Positions 49,607 through 62,722 are shown, counted from the first letter of the stretch. The stretch: 64,000 bases of DNA from Phoronis australis (GCA_002633005.1 NMRA01000084.1:110320-174319); one strand, 5' to 3'. The notes: a model not told the origin generated them from the sequence alone. Translations and numbers: made by a program.

Positions 49607-50208
49607 TCAACAATATTTCTTAAGATTGCCTGTCCAAATAACTTCATGCACACCAGCTTTCTGAAGAACAGCTTCAAAGTCTTGCTTTAGTTTTGAAAGG
49701 CAAATGACATCTCCTTGTGTTAGAAGCTTCGATTCAATGAACTCCAAACAAAACTGTAGAAAAACATCTCTGAAAACTGNNNNNNNNNNNNNNNNNNNNN
49801 NNNNNNNNNNNNNNNNNNNNNNNNNNNNNNNNNNNNNNNNNNNNNNNNNNNNNNNNNNNNNNNNNNNNNNNNNNNNNNNNNNNNNNNNNNNNNNNNNNNN
49901 NNNNNNNNNNNNNNNNNNNNNNNNNNNNNNNNNNNNNNNNNNNNNNNNNNNNNNNNNNNNNNNNNNNNNNNNNNNNNNNNNNNNNNNNNNNNNNNNNNNN
50001 NNNNNNNNNNNNNNNNNNNNNNNNNNNNNNNNNNNNNNNNNNNNNNNNNNNNNNNNNNNNNNNNNNNNNNNNNNNNNNNNNNNNNNNNNNNNNNNNNNNN
50101 NNNNNNNNNNNNNNNNNNNTAATTGATTTTCTTGGGAAATCTTGGATAACATCTGTATCACTTTCAGCAACTTCAGCTTTAGTACTACTGTTGGTGCCTT
50201 GAAACGTT
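49607..50208 (-). pseudogene. Coding-like fragment interrupted by the assembly gap
   Basis: Left of the gap the minus frame reads FLQFCLEFIESKLLTQGDVI then CLSKLKQDFEAVLQKAGV and stops at TGA. Right of the gap another minus frame reads GTNSSTKAEVAESDTDVIQD (50200-50125). The style resembles transposon-borne uncharacterised proteins, but I cannot name a family. The link across 340 unknown bases is assumed. Confidence 0.3.
49780..50119. other. Assembly gap (340 N)
   Basis: An unbroken run of N. Any open frame reported across it is artificial. Confidence 1.
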
Positions 50209-51878
50209 GCTATGCCGTTCTATGTCCTTTCAATTTTCTGGTCTAACACTTGGTCTTCTAGTCTACAGCACTCAGCAGTATACTGTGTAGGCTACCAGGA
50301 CATGCAGCTGTTTTCTGCACAAACGTTTGTGACACCTCTTCTGCTTTTTGATCTACTGATCTACAGAGTTCCACAGTCAATCAGATTTCGTCAGGAAGCT
50401 TTCCTAAGCTTCTTTAGGCTCTGACATTACAATTTTGTGCTGTTTGATAAACCTTGAACTATACAGGCATCACACTCCATGGGAGCAGCCATATTGAAGT
50501 AACTAAGCATAACAATACAATCTGGCTCTCTGATTGGTCAATTCAATAGAAAAGCGCCATCAAGTGGCAGGAATGTGCATCTTATTTTGTGCAACAAAAA
50601 CACCTTTTTTTAAAAAAATGTGCAAGAGTAGACGTGGGAACTTTTTGGAATTTGATTTATAGGTATATTATCTAGCCACATAGAAAAAACTAGGTTGCCC
50701 CCCCAAAGTACTCACAAGGATGACGCTACGAGATCTGGCCCACCGACTACTAGTGTGAACCGAGTGTGCTTTGGTGACGAAATTTTAGGAAGTAGGTTAG
50801 GCACATTTGCGTGCAATATAGGTCAACAAAATGAAAGGTTACAAGATTTTAAAATCGTAAATAAAAATCTTGTGTTAAAATAAGTCAGACATTACTGGGA
50901 ATCTGATATGATTTATACGCCTAAACGGGCGGATGTAACCCACTAGTGTGACAGTGACGCGTTTTCAAAAACTTGGCGCAGTGACATGGATACTGTTTAG
51001 GCCCACTAATAGCCCGGGTGTAGTGGATCCTGGGTTGCAAATGAAAACGACCCTACTTCAGCGGGTAAGGACAACTGTTAGAGTGACTGGCTTAGACCTA
51101 ATTACACCGAAATGAACTAGTATCTACGAAAATCGTAAAATTAAAGGTAACAGCTTAAGCCGGTCATGCCCTCGCTCTAGAGGCACTCGAGCGCAGATTT
51201 CGTACGACTAAGCTATACGCGCCTGGGCAGTGGACAACTTAGCAGGCATGTGAGACGTGATCTCATCGATCATAACGTCCGCCTATCTGGCACTACAGTA
51301 GCCGACTATTCAAAAATCGTCCTGGTGGGAAATACCCGACCACGATGGTAGACGAAAACAAAAGTTGACGCATTAACGGTAAGCGCGATTGGAATAGGTT
51401 AAAATTATGCCGAGAGAACGAAATGTGAAGTATTATAGCAATTGACACGAGTGTTTTAAAATGTTTAACACGTTTTGTTGTTATTATTACTTTTATTTTG
51501 TTAGTTTATTTTTCAATTATTATTTACTTAATTTGTACCAATGTTTTAGTGTACGTTTTAGTTTGTTTATTAGCTTATTATATGTTGGTTTTTTAATTTT
51601 TTCTGTATTATACGTTGGTTTTTTAATTTTTTATTGATTTTTTTTTCGTGGGTGGTAAAGTATATATTTTTTGCCCAAATAATAGGATTTATGTCAGAGT
51701 GCCATAAATCTCATTAGTTTCATTCTTCTAATTTGTCCAGTAGTGGATAGCTCCCATCTTGTAGATATTCAGAGCTGCCAATTTGAATTTTGAGAGGTCA
51801 CATACCATGATCTCCCAATGTTCTATTCTGGGCACCTTATTGCTTCACATCAGTGTAGGCCAACGATATGGAATTTGC

Positions 51879-51956
51879 GGGTCCTCGGTAGCTCAGTGGT
51901 GAAAGCACTAGACCGGCAATTTAGAGACCTGTGGTTCGATTCCCAGTTGGTGTTCC
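51879..51956 (+). repeat. tRNA-derived SINE head
   Basis: A box TAGCTCAGTGG (51889-51899) and B box GGTTCGATTCC (51933-51943) are intact RNA polymerase III promoter elements at normal spacing, and the anticodon arm CTAGA/TTTAG pairs. The acceptor ends do not pair and loop position 33 is C, so this is not a working tRNA. It is followed by a short body and the TACA array, which may have grown from its tail. Confidence 0.6.
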
Positions 51957-51983
51957 TCAGTTTTCTGTGTTTATTTGATACAT

Positions 51984-52203
51984 ATACTGCATACATACAT
52001 TACATACATACATACATATATTACGTACAATCATACATTACATACACACATGCATTACATACATAATACATACAAACATACATACATACATACATACATC
52101 ACATATATACATACATTACAAAACATACATTACATAAATACATTACATACATACATACATATATACATGCATACATTTCATACATACATTATATACATAC
52201 ATA
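51984..52203 (+). repeat. TACA/TACAT microsatellite
   Basis: Imperfect (ACAT)n and (ACATT)n array over about 220 bases, continuing at 52602-52650 after a LINE insertion. Tyr-His-rich frames over it are artefacts of the repeat. Confidence 0.95.
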
Positions 52204-52216
52204 CATACATTGTATA

Positions 52217-52601
52217 ATAATAATACGTTTATTTGTATTGAAGGCCTCTGGCCCAAAGTACAATAAACAAAACAATTAATCAGGCACATTTGCACAAGCA
52301 GTCAACCCATTTAAGAGTTGTTCTCGTCTTTTAAGGGCAAAATACACATATTTAACAGCAGATATATTTGGATTAGCGAGCAGGCGTATACAGGATTCTT
52401 GAGTTGGATGCCTCCATTGAACTTCCTTCATAAAACGTGACCTAAGTTCACAATATCCCTTGCAAACCAACATGAAATGGTATTCATCCTCTACAAGACC
52501 ATCATTGCAAGCCATACATAATCTATTGTAATAATCCACTTTCTCGTGTCTACCCACTTCCACTTGTAGTCTGTGGTTGGAGCAACGTAAACGAGTAAAC
52601 G
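52217..52601 (-). mobile_element. 5'-truncated LINE 3' end with target-site duplication
   Basis: The 13-base direct repeat CATACATTGTATA at 52204-52216 and 52602-52614 brackets 385 bases. The minus frame reads AFTRLRCSNHRLQVEVGRHE and then CMACNDGLVEDEYHF--VC, a C-x2-C-x8-HF-x3-C pattern like the zinc-knuckle region after reverse transcriptase in many non-LTR elements. It ends TGA, followed by a short 3' UTR (GGGCCAGAGGCCTTC) and an ATT-repeat tail. Typical target-primed insertion, here into the microsatellite. Confidence 0.7.
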
Positions 52602-53399
52602 CATACATTGTATACATACATATATAAATTATCTACATTTATACATACATCCATACATTGATAGCGAAAACTACGGAATCGATAACATGACCACATTTTA
52701 TTGAATATATTAAATGTTCAAGATGAAATATGGAACACGCTGCTACAATTGTTTCGTTTTTTATGCAAACTCTGAGTTTTTCAAGAAAAACATAAAACCT
52801 ACATAGTGATGGACCTCATACCGAAGTCTACTACTTTAAAGGTAATCCCTAACATGGTTACATACAGCACAGCATCTGAAAGTATCATACTAACCCAATC
52901 ATCAATTTATGAGATATGACTTTCCGAGGTTGACCAAATTTGGATATTTCTCTATGGTCCTAATAACCTTAATTTTCATATTTATTGAGTTCTTAAATTA
53001 CGCTTTTGCAGTTCGTATTTTTGTCTGTTGCAGATTTGTGTTATCTAATAATCAAATCAAGTCAAATCGAATCAGGTAAAATAAAAATAATGAAACTAGA
53101 GTGGTGTCATGAATTGAGAGTTTTTTGGAAAACACGCATATAATAGTCACGGCACTGAAATAACCTACGTTCTGAACGTGACGGATTACATTACTTTATT
53201 TACACATCACACTTGAACACACGGCAATTTATATCTTTTTATGCGGGTTACATGTATTTGCAGGTGCTAATGAAATTCCACAATTCTGAAATTGGTACAT
53301 GCCACTGTATCATTCTGATATGATTCGTGCCGCATGATTGACCATAGGGAAGTTGCCCAGTCTTTCCAAAGATTGACTGTGAGAACAGCATAGATGCTG

Positions 53400-54340
53400 G
53401 TCCAATTTAATGACGGTGGATCGGAAAGTTGGAAAAGCACAAAACAGGTATTGTCTAATTATTATGAGCATGGACATTTACCAGGACAGCCTCTTTACAA
53501 ATTTGTTCCTAATCTTAGGTGGTAAGCGGCCAATTGCATTTTTGACAAGAAAGTTCATTTCATCCGAATCTGTTCATCAAATAAATTACGCCACAAAGAG
53601 TAGAGAGAGGTGAAAGAGAGAGGCAACCAAACCCCTGACAAAGATTTTGGCACTTAGCGACGCCACAAAAATTGCCGATAGCCAAGCCTTTGCTATGGAA
53701 AAAGATACCACAACGTCTAGGTAAAGCGTCGCAAACATGGAATTATGAATACAGGCCGACACGACATCAAACAATACGTATCAAATAAAACGAATTTTTG
53801 TGATGGCAAGTTTTCCACACAGGGGATAAAATCTTGCCAATCACAAATCTGTTACCAATGTGGATTGATCATAAACAGGATCTGTATGGTTACCTTCGGC
53901 GGCGGCATATTGATCTACAAAATGATCGGCGCGCTCACCATACACAAATTGGTTCGCGTCAATGACGTGGTGACGTCGATGACGGTCCCACGGCATGCAG
54001 CTGTGAAAAGTGATGTCATCGCCAAGGAAAAGACAAAATATTATCTACTGATAGACTGTCTAAGCGCGAGCTTGATATTCAAGCAGGTGATACTGTCTTG
54101 GTTGGCAGTGATCAAAATTTGGATATGATCTGAATCCACAAGTAGTTGTGCCAAACAAGGGTAAAATGGTACGACAACAAAAGGAAACTTTACCATGGCC
54201 ATTCGAAATTGCAGCTGCGTTGAAAAACTCCATTGATTTCAAGACATCGACTCCGGAGAATGAGAAGGTTGTTTTGGATGAAAACCGTACCGAAACCAAA
54301 ACACCTGTTTCCGGAAATGGCAATAATATTAAGCCCAGAG
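53400..54340 (+). mobile_element. Decayed Ty3/gypsy-type pol remnant
   Basis: Near 53517-53600 a frame reading GGKRPIAFLTRKFISSE with NYAT after it recalls the RNase H strand of Ty3/gypsy pol. At 53995-54190, spread over several frames, are phrases like AKEKTKYY, IQAGDTVLVG and NPQVVVPNKGKMV, in the order of the integrase C-terminal domain. At least two frame breaks and internal deletions make it non-functional. LTRs not seen. It is described only as a relic. Confidence 0.45.
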
Positions 54341-55608
54341 TTCAGACGTAAGTCAGCACTTATAATGGTTACGTTAAAACTTGATTTTTATTTTTCATGC
54401 ATCCATTTCTATAGTTGTCTGTTAGTTTTGCAAGTAACCCCTTTGTCGAAGTTAACGAGAGATGGAATAATAGTAGTATTCTGGTACTATTAATGTCACG
54501 TGATTAACTTTGGAAATGATGGCATACTCTATTCTTTTAAAAAACTGTGTTCTAGGAATATTCTTGTTTACTGGAAACATGTCGTACCTTACTTACAACT
54601 GTAGAAGTCGTGGTCATTAGCCACATGCACCATCCTTCTACTGTATTACACAAGTTTCCATTGTATTATAGTTCAGTCCCAATAAAGTATTTGACTCAAC
54701 AAGATATTCTTGATACACTATACCAGAATACTACAATATGGAATACCATACATTATACATGCATTGTATAATAATAAATATAGTGATGTTATATTTGTCC
54801 ATGTATTCTAAGGTTGTGCTTGGATCACATTCCTCAGACACCAAACAATACAGAATAACAGTGTAATAGGAATTTTGTTGTCAGTGCATTTGTGGGTAAT
54901 TTTCAACTTTGTGCAGATATCAGTTTCTATAAAGGAGCGTATTATCAGTCCAGACACGGAGTCAAATGCTCACATATATACATGTATATGTATGCTAAAG
55001 TAAGTATGCCACCATAATTGGACACGCATGGTGATAGTAAGATTGTGTTTTATTTGACTGCAGAGGTCCTCGAGTATCTTCTTCAAATCCTATTTATAAG
55101 GTCCGAGACCAGTTTGCCAAAACAGTCAGTTGTCAATTGGCTGCACTATCTAATACTTGGATATGGGATTTGCAAACATTGTCTTGATTTTTGATAACTA
55201 AAATAATGCATTTCCTTGTGATAAAGAAATTTTTCATTGCTCATTATTGCCGAAATACCTTAATACAAGATAAATATTGAACCACAAATCAGCAAACCAC
55301 TCAATACTCCTTGTTGTGGTACATTGGTTGTCTTCTTGACGTCGAATAACGACTAAAATTCCTTTTTGTCTCCATTTTGGGGCATCTCAACCTTATTTAA
55401 TGGTGGGAGTAAATGCATAGTAGTCTTGTCCCAGTAGTGTAAAACAAGAATATACGACAATATTTACTGATCCTCAGGGAACGTTTTGTGATCGACACTT
55501 ACTGTAGAAAGGAATCTAGATTTGGAGGAAGGCATGAATTAAAAACTCAGTTAACTATTTATAGTTCAATTTTACAATTATTTCTTTTGTGATTTGTAAC
55601 AGTTTGTT

Positions 55609-56320
55609 GCGCTATACTGGATAAATAGCATTTATAATCAATCTCCATAAAAACTGGTCACGTTCAGTGGAACTTTGACATACATGATCTGCTGGTGGAC
55701 ACTCAGTTTAAGTCAAGAACATTCTTGAAACATATGCATGAGCCTGGCACAAGACGACCCAATGTAATCAGCAATCAGTCTCAGATGATTTGGACCTTAT
55801 ATTTTAACAGCTAATTATCACATCATTATCTACCCCAGTAGACACATTTAACAATAATTTTCAATATGTCAAAAGAGTGGACAAAATAGGGCCCGATATT
55901 TAGGGCTAGTGCCATCAGGGTAGACGGGTTGCACCTGTGGTCGTCGTAGACATGATGACCTAAGGTGAAACACCTAGCCGTTGTACTGACGCTTAATGAT
56001 TCCGGCCACTGTATTATTTTGTAACACTTATGAGCTGCCATCCGACCACAGGAGCTGTGACCTCAGTCTCTCGGAAGCTTACCGGCGTGCGCCCGTTGTT
56101 TACTAGAAAGTCACGCGCTGAACAATGAGTGCATTAAATTTACCGAATAAAACCGTGAAGAAAAAAACTTGATTTGAAAACCATGCACATCGTTCGCGCC
56201 TCCTCGTTTTCGGCGGGATTTCCGTTAATCGCAGCACACACGGACTCGGATTTCCTGCACAAGTAGCCAGATAATTAATATACAAAACGGTACGAGTTGA
56301 TCTAAACTGAGAACAATGAA
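55609..56320 (+). repeat. Diverged dispersed repeat, copy 2
   Basis: Direct-orientation partner of 41792-42420, about 13.8 kb away, with the same ordered shared phrases. Minus-strand frames within (55826-56041, 56103-56285) are not conserved in the partner and are not called genes. Confidence 0.6.
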
Positions 56321-56329
56321 ATTAAAAAT

Positions 56330-59080
56330 TAGCGCGAAAGTCTTTCATCAGACTTGGAACAGAAACACTAGTTTAAATCTTACATGTAGCTGTTAAAAGT
56401 GACTTTGACCATTGGTATGAAAACGCGCCAAACCTCACCTTGTGGCAACTTACAGTAATTCTACCACGTGGCGAGTCGTTTCTGATACGCTGACGTGTCA
56501 ACGACGCGGTCGGCCAGTCGTTAATGATGTGTCAATGTTCTTGAAAGAACCAATCAATGAGAAGGTTATAACAGTGTGTTGGACAAACCAATCAGATCGT
56601 CATGCTTGGACGTGATTGACAATAACAAATGCTGCCAATGATGAAATCGACTGAAGCACAAAGCACGCAATAAGTGTGTTAGATGGGTTGACTTTTAAAA
56701 GCAATTTGTGCGCTGGACAACTCCGATGACCGGTACTGCCAGTGATTTATTCGTTTTGACGGTGCATTGCATGCCTTCCACCGAACAGGAGCGCCCCCGT
56801 AAAAATAACATTTGAACAACAAATATTTACTAGGCTTAATCCTATAGGAGCTTGGCGAATGTCGTATGCACGACAGCCTATTTTCACGACTTCAAGATCC
56901 TCGAATTTCATTCAGAACTCGTTTAATTCTTTCGTGTCGTACCATATCCAAACACTGTGGGACACGGCAAGTCACAGGAAGATTATGACTGTTTCAAATA
57001 ATATCAGTGTGTACATGTATGTAAACTTGTCCCTTATTGGTCAGTGCAAAATGGGAGGGTAGGTAACCTTTTTGGCTGGTCAAATGTCGGCCGGGCCCGT
57101 GAACTGACTGAGATTGGAGCATACGTCATCACTGACCAGACCACAACGTCTTGTTGGTCAAACATAAATGAGGTGATCATTGACATGCTTAGGGTTTACT
57201 CTTCGAGTCAACTCTCACGCGCCTAATTGCATTCGGACGAGTCCAAGCGACTCGCCATAAGGTGACTCTATAGGCTTGCACGAAACCCATAGCCGGTCCT
57301 ACGAAGCACGCTGGAAAAATCGCCCGTATTCGGTGTTTGCAGCCGCAAGTACTGAAGTTTTCAGGCTTGTTAAAGAGACCTGGAACGCGAAAAACAGACT
57401 AAATTGCATTATTCAAAGATGTTCTCTGCTACTGAAACAGATTATTAATTCTTTTCACCAGGTATTTTTACGCTTTGTTCATAAAAATTTTGAAGTTCTA
57501 TTGATGTCAAAGTATTTTTCTTTTAGTTTCAAATTTAAAAAAACGACCTATCGGCTGCTCGTCACTTCGTCGATTTTTCGAGAGCGATCACACATGATAA
57601 ACTGCCGTTAATATCAATATTGTCAGTCAGCTATTTTTCGAATGACTGTGAACGCATGTGGACATTTACCATTAGTGGGTGGGAGATTAGAAACTCTGTG
57701 GTGACCACAGGGTTTTTCCTTAACGCAAATTTCAAAACATTGTGAATTTTGTGATTTTTTTCTGGAAATTAATCAGTCACAGGGAAAAGTGAAAAACTCT
57801 GTAGTAGACGTTGCGAGATAGTGATTTCGTCAGGAATTGTTTAAAATATAATTTTGACGAACTTTCGCGTTCCATGCCTCTTTAAAATAGTTCTATTAAA
57901 CTTAAAACATGATGTCGCAGACTCTAGGGACAATGACCACAATGGTTCCCTGAAAATACACGGACATGCGTGGTTTGATTGTGATTCAGAATATGGAAAG
58001 CCCAGAGACTTTACCAACGAAACGAGAGAGGCGAACAGAAATAGAGTAACAACGGTGGTATTAATGTTTGTAACGAAACACCTTCTCAGTCTGTGAAATG
58101 AAACAAACGGTGATCAGTAATAAGATCTCTCAGTTTTCTGAAATGCCATTTCCGCAACCTCCATGAATGCTCTCAGTCGACGAAGCGCTCAATGTGACAG
58201 CCGTCAGGTATTGATGCAGTAACTAATGTCGAAAGCAAAAAGGCCAAAATACTTGGGCTGAAACATAATAAACGTACAACCTTAATGCTGTATTCGCCAT
58301 TAGTCCTGCTTTATTATCGTAGACTAATTCGACCAACAACGCAGTCACAGCAGTTTGTCGTCTGCTGCAAGAATCACTTATAGGAAACTCCATGGGGATG
58401 TTCAAATAGCAGCGCCTGATTGGTAGTATCGATTTAACAGAACTGTTGCAAGACCTTTGTGGCCAAATTCACTCATTCTTGTACTTGCCGACGACTTAAG
58501 TACTGTCTAGTGAAAGTGACATGTTCGTGAACTTTGTGAACCTGAAAACATTCGCACGCACTCATGAGGTTTAGGTGAAAAGCATTCGGTTTCTTCACGG
58601 AGACGTAATTCCCACAAGAAAAATTAAAGCTAGATTTATGAACCTGTCAGATACTTTTTCACAAAAATTTTGCTCGGGTTATTCGGTAAAATGAAACATA
58701 GCATTAGTTTTGCTATGAGTATGTAGACTAGTGGGGCCGCAGAAATATCTCCCACAACTGACGGAAAGACGAAAATAGACACACTGAAACTTCTTTATTA
58801 TGCATTTAAAACTTGAAATTGATTCGCTGTTTTTAAACAGCGAAACAATAAAATTGATTGGAAATTTTACATCAATGAGCTACAAAAAGCAGGTGAGACC
58901 GTAATTTATCTATTGAGTACATTTTTTCAATCGTCAAACAGGAAGACAACGTCGAAATACTTAAGCTCATTTGGTTCAACATAATCAGGTGATGAATCAA
59001 TAACTCCACTGTTTCACTGTCTTCCGTGGAACGTCTTTCGATTGTCACTACCTATCAAAAAAATTACATTTTCTCTTTTC
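56330..59080. other. Gene-poor region
   Basis: No exon supported. A palindrome CTGTGGT-G-ACCACAG lies near 57698 and an 8-bp-stem hairpin CGCTGTTT-TT-AAACAGCG near 58827. The 57276-57611 frame has no splice or domain support. Confidence 0.4.
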
Positions 59081-59082
59081 TT

Positions 59083-59244
59083 AGGGAGAGAGGAAGGGAG
59101 GAAGAGGGGACGGAGGGAGGGCGAGGGTGACGGAGGGAGGGCGAGGGGGACGGAGGGAGGGCGAGGGGGACGGAGGGAGGAAGCGAGGTAGGGAAGGAGT
59201 AAGGGAGGGAGGTAGGGAGGAGGGACATACGGAAGGGGGGAAGG
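59083..59244. repeat. Purine-rich minisatellite
   Basis: A 20-bp unit gacggagggagggcgagggg starts at 59109, 59129, 59149 and 59169 (3.6 copies) inside a wider GGGA/GGAA tract. The G-rich strand has many runs of three or more G and could form quadruplex or triplex DNA. Arg/Gly- and Pro/Ser-rich frames over it are by-products. Confidence 0.9.
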
Positions 59245-59249
59245 GATAC

Positions 59250-60780
59250 ATACACACATTAATTCAGTTCCATAATGCAAACACGTATACATGTCCACAA
59301 AATGTCAGCACGGGTAATTCTAGATGACCAGTGGAAGGTATAAAAACCGCTAATAATAAATTAAAGCACCACTGCAAGTGTCATAACTTCGGTCTAAATG
59401 ATCACTTCGGTAATATACTCATACTACGGAAATAGATATCTTTGAAAAGTAAGCCCTCAAGAGCACAAAAAGGTAATTTCAGAAAATTTGATCGTGTCAT
59501 TATATTTCAGTTTGGATTCTTGGACAGAATAACAGCGGGCGACCGGTCAAATGTTCCAAAATTCCAGTTGTCCATATCCTGCCACTGGAGCAAAACACTG
59601 AATGGGCTAAAGGTAAATTCACTACAGTCTTTTCATCATTTTCTTCCAGTCTGACAAAATAATCCGTCTAACACGCAACTACATGTAATTAGAGAATCAA
59701 TATTTTGCGACAAAACGGTTCAAAACCAACGCAAAAATATGCACAAGTAGAGATTGAAATTAGATTTAGTCAATCATCATTTTACAAAAATCACCAAAAA
59801 CAAAATTGAAAAAGCCATACATATGACTCTATTGAAGTGCAGTGTGACTCAGCTCACTGACCGGAAGTCCCAAGCAAAAGGTCATTATGGTCCAATGTAG
59901 CCATGGCAGAGCTGGAACGCTAGTTAATACTTTTGATATTCGGGAAGGATTTTACCTCAGACAGTAGCCAGATGAGAACTTATATCTATCACCCACTAAC
60001 AGCCTATGTTCTTAGCCACTACTTGTTAAGCGCCAAAAGCAACAGCTTTGTAATGGAGTCATTTTATGATAATAAATATCCCGATGTCATAAAGGCACTG
60101 AATAATTAAGTTTTTAAATTTCTTAGTAAATGTCAACAATCTGATATCCCTTGGAAGAACCTGCTGTGTCACTTTCATAGATGAATGGTTATCTGCACAC
60201 AAATAACCCTTTTTTTCTACAATTCAATCCGACATTGTTCAAACTGAACAGCCCTTATAATCAATACTAATCGCTAATTAGTTAAAAATGGGTTAGCTAA
60301 AATGTAAAAAAAGCATAACTGGGCTGCGCACTGTAATCAAGTGAATGGTTCGCATGCTGTCTTTATCTCAATCAGCGTGTTGCATAAATCTGTGGGTTGC
60401 AATTAACTTTTATGTTACTAAGCTGGCCTCAACTTTTAAATCAGATCTAAGGCCTAAATTGTGATTAATGAATCATCGCACGTGGAAGGATCAAATGTTA
60501 CATACTTCACATGGGTGTGCGGTCACACCGTAGGAGCACAAGCGCACGACAACTGTTGGAAGATGTTTCCACAGGAAAAAGAACTTTCAGTGTACATGTA
60601 TTTACTCTGCGCGTACCAAAGTCTTTTTGTTCTCAGGGATTAAACTTTTCTTCTATTATTATTCTTTCCGACCTTTTCTAGAGATTAATAACTCTCAAAC
60701 GACTCAGCTTCCAACTTTGAAACTTTTCAAGTACGTTTGAGCCATCCACAAATTTTATAAAATATCATACTTTGACTCAT
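59250..60780. other. Gene-poor spacer
   Basis: Nothing supported beyond AT-rich unique-looking sequence; short frames at 59442 and 60461 have no context. Confidence 0.4.
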
Positions 60781-61800
60781 ACTGGACTGGAAGTGGTCAA
60801 TAGGTGCAGAGGTTATCTAATTTTCAAAATGTTATTTCTCCTACATTTTTCGAGGAATTCTTTTTAATTTCAGTGCACAGGTATATATCTACATGCCAAT
60901 CAAAAGCATCACTTTTCCTAGTAATCAGGTCATCCAATCACAGCAAATAGGTCAAAGGTCATTGTGTACGAATCAAGAGTTTGAGGTAGATACTTCGAAT
61001 TCACACATCTGATTGGTACGTGTAATTGAGTTCCAATCTCAGGTCACTTGGTGCAACCATGGGTTCATTAGGTGTATTTTTCTTCTGAAAATTTTACCTT
61101 TTCACTCAGCATGTATTCTAATGTGTTAAGAGTTAAACAGCTGTGATTCTCAACATCAAAGAACACTTTTCACGGACTTTTCAATAATTCTACTAAAAGG
61201 GCTTATAATGCAGCGGAATGGTCAATTAGTGCAAAAGTCATCTAATTTTCAAAATTATATTTCTTATACATTTTTCAGGGAATTCTCGTCAATTCCAACA
61301 AACAGGTGTAAGCTTACATGCCAACCAAATTCACTACTTTACTAAGCAATCAGGCCATCCAATAAGATAAACAGGCCAAAGATCATTGAGTACGATGGAA
61401 TTTTTAACTAAACACTTCCGATTTACACATGTGATTGATACATGCACTTGGGTTTTAATTCCAAAGCTTCAGGTTAGGTAACCATGAGGTCGTTAAGTGC
61501 ATTTTTCTTCTAAAATGTTGTCCTTTTCATTCATCATGTATTCTGATGTGTTAAGAGTTAGACACTGTGATACTCAGCATTAACAATTTTTTCATAGACT
61601 TCACAATTATTTCACAACAGTGGTTCATTATGCACTGGAATACATGTATGTCAAATACTACAAAGGATATCTAATTTCATTCAACAACTATTCATTTTAT
61701 ACAATTCCTGTTCTACTGTGCCAACAGTTAAACGTAAGTGATTCAACGTTATCCACATTTTTGTTTTCTTGTATAGTTCTGCTATAATGCACAAGCCAAT
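60781..61800 (+). repeat. Diverged ~425-bp tandem repeat, two copies and a partial third
   Basis: The anchor TCTAA of the phrase g(g/t)-atctaattttcaaaat occurs at 60816, 61241 and 61670 (periods 425 and 429). Many shared phrases follow in order: gaattc, acatgcca, caatcaggtcatccaat, ggtcaaaggtcattg, gtatttttcttctgaaaa, gtgttaagagtta. The copies are clearly diverged. No coding. Confidence 0.8.
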
Positions 61801-62722
61801 GGAAAGATTGTAAACTTTTCAAAAAGTCTCACTCTCGCACTTCAGTCATTATTGTCACTTTCTGATATTAAACTTTCTAGGTTGTAAATACTGTTACCAG
61901 TTATTGATAAACAACTTGACTTCCTCATGTGCGTCAAGCAATTACTATAATTGAGCAATCCATTTCATATAACAAATAAGTGGACATCATTACCGAAGGG
62001 AAACGAACCAATCCTATGCTTTTCTAGTCTGCGCCTCATGTATTACTACTATACAAATAAGATCATGCTGTGCCTGAACTATCCCATGGTCTTGTGTACA
62101 AATGCGATACGGTGCACGCAGCATTATTCTCCGTGTCTATAACAAATATTCCTTTGTCATTTAGAGGTGAAGAACAAGCCTTACTAATAGAAACATGCGA
62201 AACATATTAAATTTTATAGGCGGATTCCAAACCACAATAGCGAGGCAAATAACATCAATTATTACGTGGCGCTCATTTTTCAAAGAGCAGAAGAAAATCA
62301 GAAAACGTTGTTTTTGAAGATATCCGTTTTTAAGTGCGTGTATCTCCGGAACGATATTAATGACTGGACAACCAAATTTTTAATCGAAATATCTTCAAAA
62401 AGCTAGGATCCTATTGTGCACTAAACCTCTAAGATCAAATTTATCTCGCCGCAGAAAATCGAACATGGTAATAATTCTTCTATAGGAAACGTTTTTCACG
62501 CGAGACAGCTATTAAAATTAATTCCCTTGTGTTTTAATCCTGCCAAGCGGCTTGTGTGAAACGTTTGTTTTTTTTCAACTCGCAAATCAGTTGAAACAGA
62601 GGTTAAATAACATACACCTTCAAAGGTAGAAAATTTCATTATTTGGCGCAAGATACCCAACCAAAATCATTTCATTGTCTTAAAACGTAAAGGAATTCCT
62701 CTGCCAAAATGTCAGACAATTA

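Noticed and set aside
51879-51956. Functional tRNA gene
   Set aside because: A and B boxes are intact, but the acceptor arm does not pair and U33 is replaced by C; better read as a SINE head.
51975-52217. Tyr/His/Thr-rich frames
   Set aside because: Direct translation of the TACA microsatellite.
58827-58844. Histone-type 3' stem-loop
   Set aside because: The hairpin has an AT-rich stem and a two-base loop, unlike the histone consensus, and no histone gene is near.
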